Source: Agromyces ramosus
GTDB taxonomy: Bacteria; Actinomycetota; Actinomycetes; Actinomycetales; Microbacteriaceae
Length of the DNA stretch: 64,000 bases
Reading direction: 5' to 3'
Assembly (NCBI RefSeq): GCF_030817175.1
Contig: NZ_JAUSYY010000001.1
Location: 496,001 to 560,000 of the forward strand
In this document: in pieces, positions 1-8,966 of the stretch
Position numbering within the stretch: position 1 is the first letter of the stretch
Layout of the letters: each line of letters starts with the position of its first letter
Program-made: the position numbers and the translations under genes
The notes under the pieces: generated by a model
The model's database searches: none
Seen by the model: the letters and a program-made list of their open reading frames with translations, nothing else
Told to the model about the DNA's origin: nothing

Positions 1-501
1 AGCCTGCTGATCGTCCTCGTGATCGTGCTCATCGTGCCGCGCAGCGGCGCCCCCATCGATCGCGACATCGACGTCGCCGCCGTCGCCGAGCAGGCGCAGA
101 TCGCGAGCGACGACCCGCTGGCGGTGCCGAAGGTCCCCGAGGGCTGGCGGGCCAACGCCGCCGAGCTCCGCACGAGCGAAGCAGACGGCGTCACCGCCTG
201 GTACGCCGGGTACCTCACCCCGAGCAGCGAGTACATCGGCATGTACCAGGGCCTCCAGGCGAACTCCACGTGGGTCTCCGCACTCCTCGAGCGCACGCTC
301 GCGACCGGCACCACCACGATCGACGGCGTCGAGTGGACCGTCTACGACAACCGGGGCACCGGCGACGACGTCGGCAATGCCGAATACGGGCTCACCACCG
401 AGGCGGGCGGCAGCACCTTCGTGCTCCTCGGCACCGCGACGCCGGCCGAATTCGAGGCACTCGCCGGCGCACTCGTGCCGACCATCGAAGCCCTGAGCTG
501 A
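1..501 (+). CDS. DUF4245 family membrane-anchored protein (5' truncated by window)
   Basis: The reading frame is open from base 1 with no start in the window. It begins inside a hydrophobic segment (LLIVLVIVLIVP), so the true start lies upstream and the visible part is the end of an N-terminal membrane anchor plus about 150 residues of exported domain. The pattern of short beta-strands with W/Y-rich turns, such as GVEWTVYDN and a closing AGALVPTIEAL, fits the DUF4245 family of actinobacteria, whose function is unknown. It is followed after 49 bp by the carbonic anhydrase gene on the same strand, so the two may be co-transcribed. The family call is from memory of the motif layout. There are no catalytic residues to point to. 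Confidence 0.75.
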   Translation, partial: SLLIVLVIVLIVPRSGAPIDRDIDVAAVAEQAQIASDDPLAVPKVPEGWRANAAELRTSEADGVTAWYAGYLTPSSEYIGMYQGLQANSTWVSALLERTLATGTTTIDGVEWTVYDNRGTGDDVGNAEYGLTTEAGGSTFVLLGTATPAEFEALAGALVPTIEALS

Positions 502-550
502 ACCCGACCGCACCACCACTGAATCCAGCCCAACACCGAGAGGAGCGCCC

Positions 551-1207
551 GTGAGCGAGAAGCCGACCGAACGCCCTGAGACGCCGGCCGCCACGTGGCG
601 GGAGCTTCGTCGCGGCAATGAGCGGTTCATCGCTGGCGAGCCGCAGCATCCCCGCCAAGACGTCGACCATCGCACCTCGCTCGCCACCGCGCAGCGGCCG
701 CTCGTCGCGATCTTCGGCTGCAGCGACTCGCGGCTCTCGGCCGAGATCATCTTCGACGTCGGCCTCGGCGATGCCTTCGTCGTGCGCAACGCCGGGCAGG
801 TCATCTCAGACTCGGTGCTCGGCTCCCTCGAGTACGCCGTCGGGGTGCTCGGAGTGCCGCTCATCCTCGTGCTCGGCCACGACGAGTGCGGCGCGGTGCG
901 CGCGGCCATCGACTCGCAGGCGCCCGATGCCGCTCCGCTGCCGGCGCACATCGCCTCGATCGTCGACCGCATCGTGCCCGCCGTGAGGCGCGTGGCGGGC
1001 GGCGAACCGGGAGCACCCATCCGGCCCGACGACGTCGACGCGGGGTTCGTCGGTCGCGAGCACCTCCGCGACACCGTGGCCGAGCTCCTCGAGAGCTCCG
1101 AGATGATCAGCGACGCGATCGCAGCGGGTACGCTGGCTATCGTCGGCGCCAACTACCGCTTGTTCGAAGGACGCGCCGAGACCGACATCGTCGTCGGCCG
1201 CATCTGA
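551..1207 (+). CDS. Beta-class carbonic anhydrase
   Basis: Catalyses CO2 + H2O to bicarbonate and a proton in the cytoplasm, supplying bicarbonate to carboxylases. The 218-residue product has the beta-class zinc signature: C57-x-D59-x-R61 in GCSDSR and H110-x2-C113 in GHDECG, with the structural RNAG at about residues 79-82. The GTG start is preceded by GAGAGGAG at good spacing. Length is normal for the family. It sits between the DUF4245 gene and fumarase on the same strand with short gaps (49 and 59 bp), the order I recall from other actinobacteria. No signal peptide is present. Confidence 0.95.
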   Translation: MSEKPTERPETPAATWRELRRGNERFIAGEPQHPRQDVDHRTSLATAQRPLVAIFGCSDSRLSAEIIFDVGLGDAFVVRNAGQVISDSVLGSLEYAVGVLGVPLILVLGHDECGAVRAAIDSQAPDAAPLPAHIASIVDRIVPAVRRVAGGEPGAPIRPDDVDAGFVGREHLRDTVAELLESSEMISDAIAAGTLAIVGANYRLFEGRAETDIVVGRI

Positions 1208-1266
1208 CCGCCGCGTTCCGCGGCACTCGCCGGGAGGGCCCGGCAGCAACCGAAGGAGAACCCGCC

Positions 1267-2679
1267 GTGGGCGACAACGCCGCCGACTACCGCATCGAGC
1301 ACGACACGATGGGCGAGGTGCGGGTGCCCGCATCGGCGCTCTACCGGGCGCAGACGCAGCGCGCGGTCGAGAACTTCCCGATCTCCGGGTCCGGGCTCGA
1401 GCCGCAGCAGATCCAGGCCCTCGCGCGCATCAAGAAGGCCGCCGCGCAGGCGAACGCGAAGCTCGGCGTGCTCGACCCTGCCATCGCCGCCGCCATCGAA
1501 GAGGCCGCCGACGAGGTCATCGCGGGCCGCCACGACTACGCCGAGCACTTCCCCGTCGACGTCTACCAGACCGGCTCCGGCACCTCGTCGAACATGAACA
1601 TGAACGAGGTGCTCGCGACGATCGCGACCTCGAAGCTCGGCAGTCCCGTGCATCCCAACGACCACGTCAACGCCTCGCAGTCCTCCAACGACGTGTTCCC
1701 CACTTCGGTGCACATCGCCGTCACGGCCGCGCTCATCGACGAGCTCATCCCCGCACTCGACCACCTCGCCGTCGCCCTCGAGGCCAAGGCCGAGGCATGG
1801 GCGGGCATCGTGAAGGCCGGCCGCACGCACCTGATGGACGCGACGCCCGTCACGCTCGGCCAGGAGTTCGGCGGCTACGCGCGCCAGATGCGCCTCGGCA
1901 TCGAGCGCGTGCGCTCGGCGCTCCCCCGCGTCGCCGAGGTGCCGCTGGGCGGCACCGCGGTCGGCACCGGCATCAACACCCCTGCCGGCTTCCCGCAGCT
2001 CGTGATCGAGCTCCTTCAGCAGGAGACCGAGCTGCCGATCACCGAGGCGGTCGACCACTTCGAGGCGCAGGCCAACCGCGACGGGCTCGTCGACGCCTCC
2101 GGCGCGCTGCGCACCATCGCCGTGAGCCTCACGAAGATCGCGAACGACGTGCGCTGGATGGGCTCGGGCCCGAACACCGGTCTCGGCGAGCTCAGCATCC
2201 CCGACCTGCAGCCGGGCTCCTCGATCATGCCGGGCAAGGTGAACCCCGTCATCCCCGAAGCCGTGCTCATGGTGTGCGCACGGGTCATCGGCAACGATGC
2301 GACCATCGCGTGGGGCGGGGCATCCGGTGCCTTCGAACTGAACGTGCAGATCCCCGTCATGGGCACGGCGCTGCTCGAGTCGATCCGCCTGCTCTCCAAT
2401 TCCCTGCGCGCCTTCGCCGACAAGACGATCGAGGGCCTCGAGGCCAACGTCGAGCGCAACGCGGCCCTCGCGGGCATGTCCCCGTCCATCGTCACGCCGC
2501 TGAACAAGCTCATCGGCTACGAGGCGGCGGCGAAGATCGCGAAGCACTCGGTCGCCAACGGCGTCACCGTTCGCGAAGCGGTCATCGAGCTCGGCTACGT
2601 CGAGCGTGGCGAGCTCAGCGAGGCCCAGCTCGACGCCGCGCTCGACCTGCTCTCGATGACGCGTCCGCCCCAGGCCTGA
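1267..2679 (+). CDS. fumC: Class II fumarate hydratase
   Basis: Reversible hydration of fumarate to (S)-malate in the TCA cycle; soluble homotetramer of the aspartase/fumarase superfamily, needing no iron-sulfur cluster. The superfamily signature [11 protein letters not shown] lies at residues 317-327, and [13 protein letters not shown] and the [10 protein letters not shown] block provide the other two conserved active-site regions. The start is GTG at 1267, chosen because AAGGAG lies just upstream and the family N-terminus ([14 protein letters not shown]) follows at once. The 470 residues match the usual length. The gene ends at a strong stem-loop shared with the convergent KTSC gene. Confidence 0.97.
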   Translation: MGDNAADYRIEHDTMGEVRVPASALYRAQTQRAVENFPISGSGLEPQQIQALARIKKAAAQANAKLGVLDPAIAAAIEEAADEVIAGRHDYAEHFPVDVYQTGSGTSSNMNMNEVLATIATSKLGSPVHPNDHVNASQSSNDVFPTSVHIAVTAALIDELIPALDHLAVALEAKAEAWAGIVKAGRTHLMDATPVTLGQEFGGYARQMRLGIERVRSALPRVAEVPLGGTAVGTGINTPAGFPQLVIELLQQETELPITEAVDHFEAQANRDGLVDASGALRTIAVSLTKIANDVRWMGSGPNTGLGELSIPDLQPGSSIMPGKVNPVIPEAVLMVCARVIGNDATIAWGGASGAFELNVQIPVMGTALLESIRLLSNSLRAFADKTIEGLEANVERNAALAGMSPSIVTPLNKLIGYEAAAKIAKHSVANGVTVREAVIELGYVERGELSEAQLDAALDLLSMTRPPQA

Positions 2680-2684
2680 CCTCC

Positions 2685-2728
2685 GAACGCCGAGCACCGC
2701 GCGGCGCGGCTCGCGGTGCTCGGCGTTC
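2685..2728. terminator. Bidirectional terminator-type stem-loop between fumC and the KTSC gene
   Basis: A perfect 17-bp inverted repeat (2685-2701 with 2712-2728) around a 10-nt loop lies 5 bp after the fumC stop and overlaps the last two bases of the convergent gene's stop codon. No clear T-run follows on the + strand, as is common in high-GC actinobacteria. Confidence 0.7.
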
Positions 2729-2942
2729 AGGCGAGCCGCCGGTACCGGTGCTCCTTGACGCGCGCGCCGACGACACGCCACGGATGCGGCTGAGCGGCCT
2801 CCAGCTCGGTGTAGAGCTCGGGCTCGACCTCGAAGTACTCGTAGATCGAGCCCGACTCGAACTGCACGGTGAGCACCCGGCTCTCCCGGTCGTACGCGGC
2901 GCCCAGCAGCGCCTCTGACTCGATGCGCCGAATCCTCGCCAT
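2727..2942 (-). CDS. KTSC domain protein
   Basis: A 71-residue protein. The pattern of an AAYD-like strand, VLTVQFESGSIYEYFEVEP and a final HRYRRLA matches the KTSC domain (PF13619), named for a C-terminal motif related to lysyl-tRNA synthetase and other proteins. Its function is unknown, although it is often discussed as an RNA-associated or phage-related small domain. The start ATG at 2942 gives the full domain; no good Shine-Dalgarno is visible. Monocistronic, convergent with fumC and downstream of the phoH-like gene by 147 bp. Confidence 0.75.
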   Translation of the reverse strand: MARIRRIESEALLGAAYDRESRVLTVQFESGSIYEYFEVEPELYTELEAAQPHPWRVVGARVKEHRYRRLA

Positions 2943-3089
2943 GCATCAAGGCAAGCACGCGACAGGCGCCGACGGAAGGCCGCACCGCGACGCGAGCGGA
3001 GGAGAACGGCGGCTGGGGAGGGCGATCCGCTCGGATTCGCGCGCCCGTCGCGCCGATGACCTCCGCTCGCGCTCGTGGCCTCGGCTGGA

Positions 3090-4493
3090 TCAGGTCAGCT
3101 CTGCACCGTCGAGCATCTCCGACACGAGCGCCGCGATCGCCGAGCGCTCCGACCGGGTGAGCGTGATGTGGGCGAAGAGCGGATGCCCCTTCAGCGTCTC
3201 GATGACGCTCGCGACACCGTCGTGACGACCGACCCGGAGGTTGTCGCGCTGGGCGACGTCGTGGGTGAGCACGACCCGGGAGTTCTGGCCGATGCGGGAG
3301 AGCACGGTGAGCAGCACGTTGCGCTCGAGCGACTGCGCCTCGTCGACGATCACGAACGCGTCGTGCAGCGAGCGCCCTCGGATGTGGGTGAGCGGGAGCA
3401 CCTCGAGGATGCCGCGGTCGATGACCTCCTCGAGCACGTTGTCGGAGACCACGGAGCCGAGGGTGTCGAACACCGCCTGCCCCCACGGATTCATCTTCTC
3501 TCCCTGGTCGCCCGGCAAGTACCCGAGCTCCTGGCCACCCACCGCGTAGAGCGGGCGGAACACCATGATCTTCTTGTGCTGCTGTCGTTCGAGCACCATC
3601 TCGAGGCCGGCGCAGAGCGCGAGCGCCGACTTGCCGGTCCCGGCGCGACCGCCGAGCGAGAGGATGCCGATCTCGGGGTCGAGCAGCAGGTCGATCGCGA
3701 GCCGCTGCTCGGCTGAGCGGCCGTGCACGCCGAACACGTCCCGATCGCCCCGCACGAGCTTGACCTCGCGTTCGCCGACGACGCGGCCGAGTGCCGAGCC
3801 GCGCTCGGAGTGGATGACGAGCCCGGTGTTCACCGGCATCCCCTCGACCTCTGCGGTGGTCATCGCCTCGTGCTCGTAGAGCTTCGCCATGTCGTTGGAA
3901 CCGAGCGAGAGCTCCCCCATGCCGGTCCAGCCGGAATCGAGGGCGAGCTCGGCGCGGTACTCCTGGGCGTCCAGGCCGATCGACGCGGCCTTGACGCGGA
4001 GCGGCAGGTCTTTCGAGACGACGGTGACCGCGATGCCGTCCTGTGCGAGGTTCGCCGCACACGCGAGGATCCGCGAGTCGTTGTCGCCGAGCTGGAGTCC
4101 GCTCGGAAGCACCGACGGGTTCGAGTGGTTGAGCTCGACCCTGAGCGAGCCGCCCTCGCCGACGGGGATCGGGAAGTCGAGTCGCTCGTGCTCGATGCGC
4201 AACTCGTCGAGGATGCGGAGGGATTGCCGTGCGAAGTAGCCGATCTCGGGGTCGTTGCGCTTCGCCTCGAGTTCGGTGATGACGACGACCGGCAGGACCA
4301 CCGCGTGTTCGGCGAATCGGAACAGTGCCCTCGGATCCGAGAGCAGCACCGACGTGTCGAGCACGTACGTCCGTTCGGACTGCGCCACCGGCGCAGCAGA
4401 CGCCTCACCGGACTGCGCCTTGGCGCGCCCCGCGACTCGACCGACGGACTTGGAGGTTTCAACAGAAGCCACGACCGCTCCCACCCCGAGCAT
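3090..4493 (-). CDS. PIN-PhoH fusion ATPase (PhoH2/PhoAT family)
   Basis: Two-domain protein of 467 residues: an N-terminal PIN nuclease domain (about residues 42-180, acidic residues D46 and E74, [10 protein letters not shown] around 136-144) and a C-terminal PhoH-type P-loop ATPase with Walker [10 protein letters not shown] (281-289) and Walker B VIVDEAQ (381-387). Characterised mycobacterial PhoH2 proteins are sequence-specific RNA helicases/RNases. No upstream PhoAT antitoxin-like ORF overlaps the start, so this looks like the solo form. The first 40 residues are unconserved, and a GTG at codon 7 or 8 could be the true start. Confidence 0.9.
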   Translation of the reverse strand: MLGVGAVVASVETSKSVGRVAGRAKAQSGEASAAPVAQSERTYVLDTSVLLSDPRALFRFAEHAVVLPVVVITELEAKRNDPEIGYFARQSLRILDELRIEHERLDFPIPVGEGGSLRVELNHSNPSVLPSGLQLGDNDSRILACAANLAQDGIAVTVVSKDLPLRVKAASIGLDAQEYRAELALDSGWTGMGELSLGSNDMAKLYEHEAMTTAEVEGMPVNTGLVIHSERGSALGRVVGEREVKLVRGDRDVFGVHGRSAEQRLAIDLLLDPEIGILSLGGRAGTGKSALALCAGLEMVLERQQHKKIMVFRPLYAVGGQELGYLPGDQGEKMNPWGQAVFDTLGSVVSDNVLEEVIDRGILEVLPLTHIRGRSLHDAFVIVDEAQSLERNVLLTVLSRIGQNSRVVLTHDVAQRDNLRVGRHDGVASVIETLKGHPLFAHITLTRSERSAIAALVSEMLDGAELT

Positions 4494-4673
4494 GTCGCTC
4501 GGCTCTCGCGCCGGCCGGCGATCCTCCTACGAGCGGTTCACGAGCCGACTCGATCAGGCACCTTGCCCGATGCCTCAGACGCTACGACTGCGGCGGCGAA
4601 TCCACGCGACCGACACGCGGGGCGCCACACGGTGTTCACCGAAACGCGGCACGGAGGTCGTTGAGACGGCGGG

Positions 4674-5792
4674 TCAGTACGACGCGGCGGTGCTGTACGA
4701 GACGAACGCCCCCCGGAGCATGTCGAACGTCTCCTCGGATGTCGCGGCGTGCAACGAGAGTCGCACCTGGCCGAGCCTCGTCGTGGCGGTGACCCCGTGG
4801 TTATGGAGCGACGCGGTGAGCAGCGTGACCTGCTCGGCGGGCGGCTCGAGCACGACGATTCCGGCTCGCTCCCGCTCGTCGCGCGAGGAGACGACCGCGA
4901 TCGCGAACTCGTCGGCCAGGCCGATCGCCCGGCTCACGCCCTCGGCGACCGCCGCGTTGATCGCGGGGACGCCGACGCGGTCGATCTCCTCGAGGGCCGC
5001 GGCGAAACGGGCGGCGGCGATCGGGTCCTGATGCGAGATGCGGAACGCCCGGGCGTCAGGGGCGGGCGGGGGCACTTCGCCCCACGGCTCCGCCTCTTCG
5101 GTGCCGGTGAACCCCGAGAACACCGGGGTGAGTCGCTCGAGCGCCCGAGTGGAGAGCGCCATGATGCCGGTGCCCCACCCGGCGCGGCACCACTTCTGCC
5201 CACCCGTGAGCACGACGTCGGCCGCCTGCCAGGGCGCATCGACGACGCCGAAGCCCTGGATCGCGTCGACGATGAGCAGCCGGTCGCCGATGACCTGCCG
5301 GATGCCCTCGATGTCGCAGAGGTAGCCCGTGCGCGAGTCGACGAGGCTCACGGCGACCGCGGCCACGTTCGATTCGAGCTGCTCGCGGATCTGCCCGGGC
5401 GTGACCTTGCCGTGGTCGGTCTCGAGCCACACCGGCTGCACCGTGTGCAGGGCCTCCTGCGCGCGCACGGCGGCGATGGGCAGGCTGGGGAACTCGAAGG
5501 CCGAGAGGAGCACGCCGCCGGTGAGCCCGAACATCGCGTGCATGAGGCCCTGGGTGGTGTTGGGCTGCGCCACGATCTGGTCGGCGGGGATTCCGGTGAC
5601 GGCCGCGGCCGCCGTGCGCAGCCGCACATCCTGCTCGAGCAGGTTGTCGAGGCTGCCGTGCCGTGCCCGCTGCAGCACTTGGGTGGACCCGAGCACCTCC
5701 TCGGCGACGACGGTCGAGAGGGGTCCGACGCGCGCGTAGTCGAGGTAGCCCGGCTCTTCGGTGAACCCGGCGGTGAATTCGTCGATGGTCAC
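4674..5792 (-). CDS. Class V aminotransferase, PLP-dependent (isopenicillin epimerase/cysteine desulfurase-like)
   Basis: Fold-type I PLP enzyme of 372 residues. The Schiff-base lysine is K200 in LTGGQKW, the pyridine-nitrogen aspartate is D176 in LIVDAIQG, and QPNTTQGL near residue 77 forms the phosphate-binding cup. These are class V features shared by cysteine desulfurases, kynureninases and isopenicillin-N epimerase-like proteins. The substrate cannot be told from sequence. There are no partner suf/isc genes nearby, so a housekeeping Fe-S role is unlikely. It is upstream of phoH on the same strand with a 180-bp gap. Confidence 0.85.
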   Translation of the reverse strand: MTIDEFTAGFTEEPGYLDYARVGPLSTVVAEEVLGSTQVLQRARHGSLDNLLEQDVRLRTAAAAVTGIPADQIVAQPNTTQGLMHAMFGLTGGVLLSAFEFPSLPIAAVRAQEALHTVQPVWLETDHGKVTPGQIREQLESNVAAVAVSLVDSRTGYLCDIEGIRQVIGDRLLIVDAIQGFGVVDAPWQAADVVLTGGQKWCRAGWGTGIMALSTRALERLTPVFSGFTGTEEAEPWGEVPPPAPDARAFRISHQDPIAAARFAAALEEIDRVGVPAINAAVAEGVSRAIGLADEFAIAVVSSRDERERAGIVVLEPPAEQVTLLTASLHNHGVTATTRLGQVRLSLHAATSEETFDMLRGAFVSYSTAASY

Positions 5793-5861
5793 GTGAGGTG
5801 CCCCCTTCTCCGAGGCTCATTCTGGCAGAGCGCGGCCCGCGTGAGCACGGGACCGATCAGA

Positions 5862-6647
5862 TCAGCCACCGAAGCGGCGATGGCGCTTGGCGTAGTCGCG
5901 GAGCGCGCGGAGGAAGTCGACCTTCCGCAGGTCGGGCCCGAGCGCCTCGACGAAGTAGAACTCACTGTGGGCGGCCTGCCACAGCATGAAGTCGCTGAGC
6001 CGCTGCTCGCCGGAGGTGCGGATCACGAGGTCGGGGTCGGGCTGGCCGCCGGTGTAGAGGTGCTCGCCGATGAGGTCGGGCGTGAGGCGCTCGGCGAGGT
6101 CTTCGAGGCTGCGGCCCTCTGCGTGATGCGACGCCACGATCGAGCGCATCGCGTCGGTGATCTCCTTGCGGCCGCCGTACCCGACCGCGAGGTTCACGTG
6201 CAGGCCACGCTTGTCGGCGGTGCGCTGCTCGGCAGCGTCGAGGGCGGCGACGAGCGGCGCCGGCAGCCCGGCATCCGACCCCACGTGCTGCACCTTCCAA
6301 TCGCGGTAGTGCGAGAGCTCCTCGGCGAGCTCGGCGATGATCTCGATGAGATCGGCGAGCTCGGCGCTCGGGCGATTGCCCAGGTTGTCGCTGGAGAGCA
6401 GGTAGAGCGTGACCGTGCTGATGCCGAGGTCGTCGCACCACTCGAGGAACTCGCGCATCTTCGCCGCCCCGGCACGGTGGCCGTGGGCTGCCGACTCGTA
6501 GCCCAGTTGCCTCGCCCAGCGCCGGTTGCCGTCGATGATCATCGCGACGTGGCGGGGCAGTGCCGCGGGGTCGAGGGCGCGCCGCAGCCGGTTCTGGTAG
6601 AGGCGGTAGAGGATGCCGCGACCGAGGGGCTGATCGCTCGTCTGCAC
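5862..6647 (-). CDS. Cis-prenyltransferase (short-chain Z-isoprenyl diphosphate synthase type)
   Basis: Condenses isopentenyl diphosphate onto an allylic primer in cis, feeding polyprenyl-phosphate carriers for cell-wall synthesis. The catalytic motif MIIDGNRRWA (D39) and the RTSGEQRLSDF and SEFYFVE blocks define the family. At 261 residues, and lying divergently next to a hemolysin III gene, it resembles M. tuberculosis Rv1086 (Z-farnesyl diphosphate synthase beside Rv1085c) rather than the longer decaprenyl synthase; chain length is inferred. The start GTG has no Shine-Dalgarno, but TAGCGT lies 6 nt upstream, suggesting a leaderless mRNA. Confidence 0.92.
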   Translation of the reverse strand: MQTSDQPLGRGILYRLYQNRLRRALDPAALPRHVAMIIDGNRRWARQLGYESAAHGHRAGAAKMREFLEWCDDLGISTVTLYLLSSDNLGNRPSAELADLIEIIAELAEELSHYRDWKVQHVGSDAGLPAPLVAALDAAEQRTADKRGLHVNLAVGYGGRKEITDAMRSIVASHHAEGRSLEDLAERLTPDLIGEHLYTGGQPDPDLVIRTSGEQRLSDFMLWQAAHSEFYFVEALGPDLRKVDFLRALRDYAKRHRRFGG

Positions 6648-6653
6648 GGCACT

Positions 6654-6659
6654 ACGCTA
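6654..6659 (-). promoter_or_regulatory. -10 element for leaderless prenyltransferase transcript
   Basis: TAGCGT on the minus strand ends 6 nt before the GTG start at 6647, placing the predicted transcription start at the start codon. No convincing -35 is visible. Confidence 0.5.
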
Positions 6660-6708
6660 CCGCTCCGCGGGGGCGGATACTCACAGCGGACCGTGATCGG
6701 CAAGGCCC

Positions 6709-6714
6709 TACGCT
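6709..6714 (+). promoter_or_regulatory. -10 element for leaderless trhA transcript
   Basis: TACGCT lies 6 nt before the ATG at 6721 and there is no Shine-Dalgarno. It mirrors the divergent promoter of the prenyltransferase about 50 bp away. Confidence 0.5.
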
Positions 6715-6720
6715 GTCCCC

Positions 6721-7524
6721 ATGACTGCCAAGCGCCGCCAGGAGCACGACGATATCGCCGAGCGGCTCTCGCGCCCGATCGCACCCGATGACACGGCGGA
6801 TGCCTCGATCTCACGCGCCCAGCACGGCTCCGACCTGCCCAACATCCCGCTGCTCGACGACGCGCTGAGCACCACCGCCGAGCCGAAGCCGACGTGGCGA
6901 GGCTGGATTCACGCCGTCACCTTCCCGCTGACGATCGTCGCGGGAATCGTGCTCATCGTGCTCGCGAACGGTGCGCCGGCGAAGTGGGCGTCCGCGGTGT
7001 TCGTGATCACGTCGATGCTGCTGTTCGGCAACTCGGCGCTCTACCACCGCTTCGACTGGGACCCGACGACGAGGGTCGTCCTGAAGCGCATCGACCACGC
7101 GAACATCTTCCTGCTCATCGCGGGCACCTACACCCCGCTCGCGATCCTCGCGCTGCCGCCCGACCAGGGGTGGCTGCTGCTCGGCGTCGTGTGGGGCGGC
7201 GCCCTGCTCGGCATCGGCTTCCGCGTGTTCTGGATCCACGCGCCCCGCTGGCTGTACGTGCCGCTCTACCTGCTCCTCGGCTGGGCCGCCGTCATGTACC
7301 TCGGCGACCTGCTGGCGGTCAACGCCGCCATGATGGTGCTCGTGATCGTGGGCGGCCTGCTGTATACGGCCGGCGCGATCGTCTATGCGCTGAAGCGGCC
7401 GAACCCGTGGCCGGGCGTCTTCGGCTTCCACGAGATCTTCCACGCGTGCACCGTGCTCGCGTTCGTGTGCCACTGGATCGCGACACTGCTCATCGCCCTC
7501 GAACCGGCGTACCACACCGGCTGA
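6721..7524 (+). CDS. trhA: Hemolysin III / TrhA family membrane protein (PAQR superfamily)
   Basis: Seven-helix membrane protein of 267 residues with a 55-residue charged cytoplasmic N-terminus. The PAQR metal site is visible: S and H in NSALYHRFDW, H in RIDHANIF, and two H in GFHEIFHAC. The family is linked to membrane-energetics homeostasis in E. coli (TrhA) and is historically called hemolysin III; haemolysis itself should not be assumed. It is divergent from the cis-prenyltransferase, a pairing I recall from mycobacteria. The start ATG fits a leaderless transcript. Confidence 0.9.
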   Translation: MTAKRRQEHDDIAERLSRPIAPDDTADASISRAQHGSDLPNIPLLDDALSTTAEPKPTWRGWIHAVTFPLTIVAGIVLIVLANGAPAKWASAVFVITSMLLFGNSALYHRFDWDPTTRVVLKRIDHANIFLLIAGTYTPLAILALPPDQGWLLLGVVWGGALLGIGFRVFWIHAPRWLYVPLYLLLGWAAVMYLGDLLAVNAAMMVLVIVGGLLYTAGAIVYALKRPNPWPGVFGFHEIFHACTVLAFVCHWIATLLIALEPAYHTG

Positions 7525-7530
7525 CGACGG

Positions 7531-7827
7531 TCAGCGACCGGATGCCCCGTCGGGGCGTTCGTCGTCGCGCGGCTCGCCGTCCGCGGCATCCGTCGCCTGC
7601 CCGTCGGCCTCGCCGAGCTCGGCATCGCGCGCTTCGGCATCGAGCTGCTCGCGCACCTGTGCGCGATAGTTGGTGCGCCGGATGCGCCGCACCATGTCGA
7701 GGATGAGCAGGACCACCACGACCATCAGGAGGAACGTGACGACGAACCCCCAGATGCCCGGCGTGACGGAGTTCGGGTCGAACTCCTCTTCGCCCGCGAG
7801 GACGGCGGCGGCGGGCACGACGAGCAT
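7531..7827 (-). CDS. Small single-pass membrane protein of unknown function
   Basis: A 98-residue protein with a short outward N-terminus, one strongly hydrophobic helix (about residues 26-45), a basic RRIRR stop-transfer and an acidic, low-complexity cytoplasmic tail rich in D, E, A and G. The ATG at 7827 is preceded by GAAGGGA at proper spacing, which decides the start over longer readings. It is convergent with trhA (6-bp gap) and divergent from the DUF4307 gene. I do not recognise a named family, and no function can be assigned. Confidence 0.75.
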   Translation of the reverse strand: MLVVPAAAVLAGEEEFDPNSVTPGIWGFVVTFLLMVVVVLLILDMVRRIRRTNYRAQVREQLDAEARDAELGEADGQATDAADGEPRDDERPDGASGR

Positions 7828-7911
7828 CGGTTTCCCTTCAGGGGGCGGGCCATTCACGGTCGGATAGGCTGGATTCAAGCCTAGACGATCGACGTCGGAA
7901 GGAGCCGTGCG

Positions 7912-8322
7912 GTGGCCGAGCCAGAGACCGACGCGCTCGCCGCGCGCTACGGCCGCACCCGCACCCGTCGCACGCGCGACCGGTTCCTTCTCGTCGCCGG
8001 AGCCGTCGCGTTCGCGGTCGTGCTCGTCGCATGGGTCGTCTGGGCGGGACTCGACGGGCAGAAGCCCTCGGTCGAGGTCACCGACACCGGCCATCAGGTC
8101 ATGAACGACGAGCGCGCGGTCGAGGTCAGCTGGAACCTCTCGGTGCCGCCCGGAAACGACACCGCCTGCATCGTGCAGGCCCTCAACGAGGACTTCACGG
8201 TCGTGGGCTGGAAGGTCATCGAGGTCCCGGCTTCGACGGAGCACATCCGCAGCCTCACCGAGACCGTCCGGGTCGCCCAAACGGCCAACACCGGTTTGAT
8301 TTCCCGCTGCTGGCTCACCTAA
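7912..8322 (+). CDS. DUF4307 membrane-anchored protein
   Basis: A 136-residue protein: basic N-terminus (RYGRTRTRRTRDR), one transmembrane helix at about residues 26-45, then an extracytoplasmic beta-rich domain with two cysteines (TACIVQAL and the C-terminal SRCWLT) that could pair. This is the DUF4307 layout of actinobacteria; no function is known. The start GTG is preceded by GGAAGGAG. It lies upstream of greA on the same strand, a neighbourhood common in Microbacteriaceae and mycobacteria as far as I recall. Confidence 0.85.
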   Translation: MAEPETDALAARYGRTRTRRTRDRFLLVAGAVAFAVVLVAWVVWAGLDGQKPSVEVTDTGHQVMNDERAVEVSWNLSVPPGNDTACIVQALNEDFTVVGWKVIEVPASTEHIRSLTETVRVAQTANTGLISRCWLT

Positions 8323-8331
8323 CATAGGGCA

Positions 8332-8357
8332 TTCGCCCCGGCAGACGACGGGGCGAA
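8332..8357 (+). terminator. Stem-loop between the DUF4307 gene and greA
   Basis: TTCGCCCC (8332-8339) and GGGGCGAA (8350-8357) form a perfect 8-bp stem with a 10-nt loop, starting 9 nt after the DUF4307 stop. It may terminate that gene, or attenuate entry into greA if the two are co-transcribed. Confidence 0.5.
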
Positions 8358-8381
8358 ACGTCTATCCACGGAGTGTGCATC

Positions 8382-8873
8382 ATGGCGCAGGACGCCACCG
8401 TCACCTGGCTCACCCAGGAGGCCTACGACCGCCTCGCGGCGGAACTCGAGCACCTCTCCACCCGCGGCCGTGAAGAGATCGCCAAGCGAATCGAGTCCGC
8501 GCGCGAAGAGGGCGACCTCAAGGAGAACGGCGGCTACCACGCCGCCAAAGACGAGCAGGGCAAGCAGGAGGCCCGCATCCGTCAGCTGAAAGAGCTCCTC
8601 CGCAACGCCGAGGTCGGCGACGCACCCAAGTCCACCGGCATCGTCGAGGCCGGCACCGTCATCACCGCGATCATCGCGGGCGACGAAGAGACGTTCCTCA
8701 TCGGCAGCCGCGAGATCGCCGGCGACTCGGAACTCGACGTGTTCAGTGAGCAGAGCCCGCTCGGCACCGCGATCCTCGGCCTGAAGATCGGCGAGAAGAC
8801 GAGCTACGAGACTCCCAACGGCCGCGAGATCTCCGTCGAGATCACGGGCGTCGAGACCTGGGGCGGCCAGTAG
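8382..8873 (+). CDS. greA: Transcription elongation factor GreA
   Basis: Rescues backtracked RNA polymerase by stimulating transcript cleavage through the secondary channel. The 163 residues form the N-terminal coiled coil, with the conserved acidic tip in EGDLKENGGYHAAKDEQ, and a C-terminal FKBP-like globule ending in a GxEISVEI-type strand. ATG 8382 is preferred over an upstream GTG three codons earlier because GGAG is spaced correctly to it and homologues start MAQDATVTWLT-like. It ends just before a stem-loop shared with convergent ilvA. Confidence 0.95.
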   Translation: MAQDATVTWLTQEAYDRLAAELEHLSTRGREEIAKRIESAREEGDLKENGGYHAAKDEQGKQEARIRQLKELLRNAEVGDAPKSTGIVEAGTVITAIIAGDEETFLIGSREIAGDSELDVFSEQSPLGTAILGLKIGEKTSYETPNGREISVEITGVETWGGQ

Positions 8874-8886
8874 TCGTACCGCTCAC

Positions 8887-8925
8887 GACGACGGCCCCTT
8901 CGCGCAGGCGACGGGGCCGTTCGTC
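8887..8925. terminator. Stem-loop between greA and ilvA
   Basis: GACGACGGCCCC (8887-8898) pairs with GGGGCCGTTCGTC (8913-8925) with one bulged base, placed between two convergent stops. It probably serves both genes. Confidence 0.65.
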
Positions 8926-8966
8926 ATTCGAGGGCGCGTTCACGGATGCCTCGCGGCAACGCCCCG

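Noticed and set aside
1153..4062. Very long open frames on the opposite strand of real genes (for example 1153-4062 minus, 32913-36932 plus, 60853-63699 plus)
   Set aside because: They are shadows created by the high GC content: Arg/Ala/Gly/His-rich low-complexity translations overlapping confidently identified genes (fumC, mfd, pmt).
4674..5792. SufS/IscS cysteine desulfurase for Fe-S assembly
   Set aside because: No scaffold (SufU/IscU) or suf genes adjoin it and the C-terminal catalytic cysteine region of SufS is not evident, so only class V aminotransferase is claimed.
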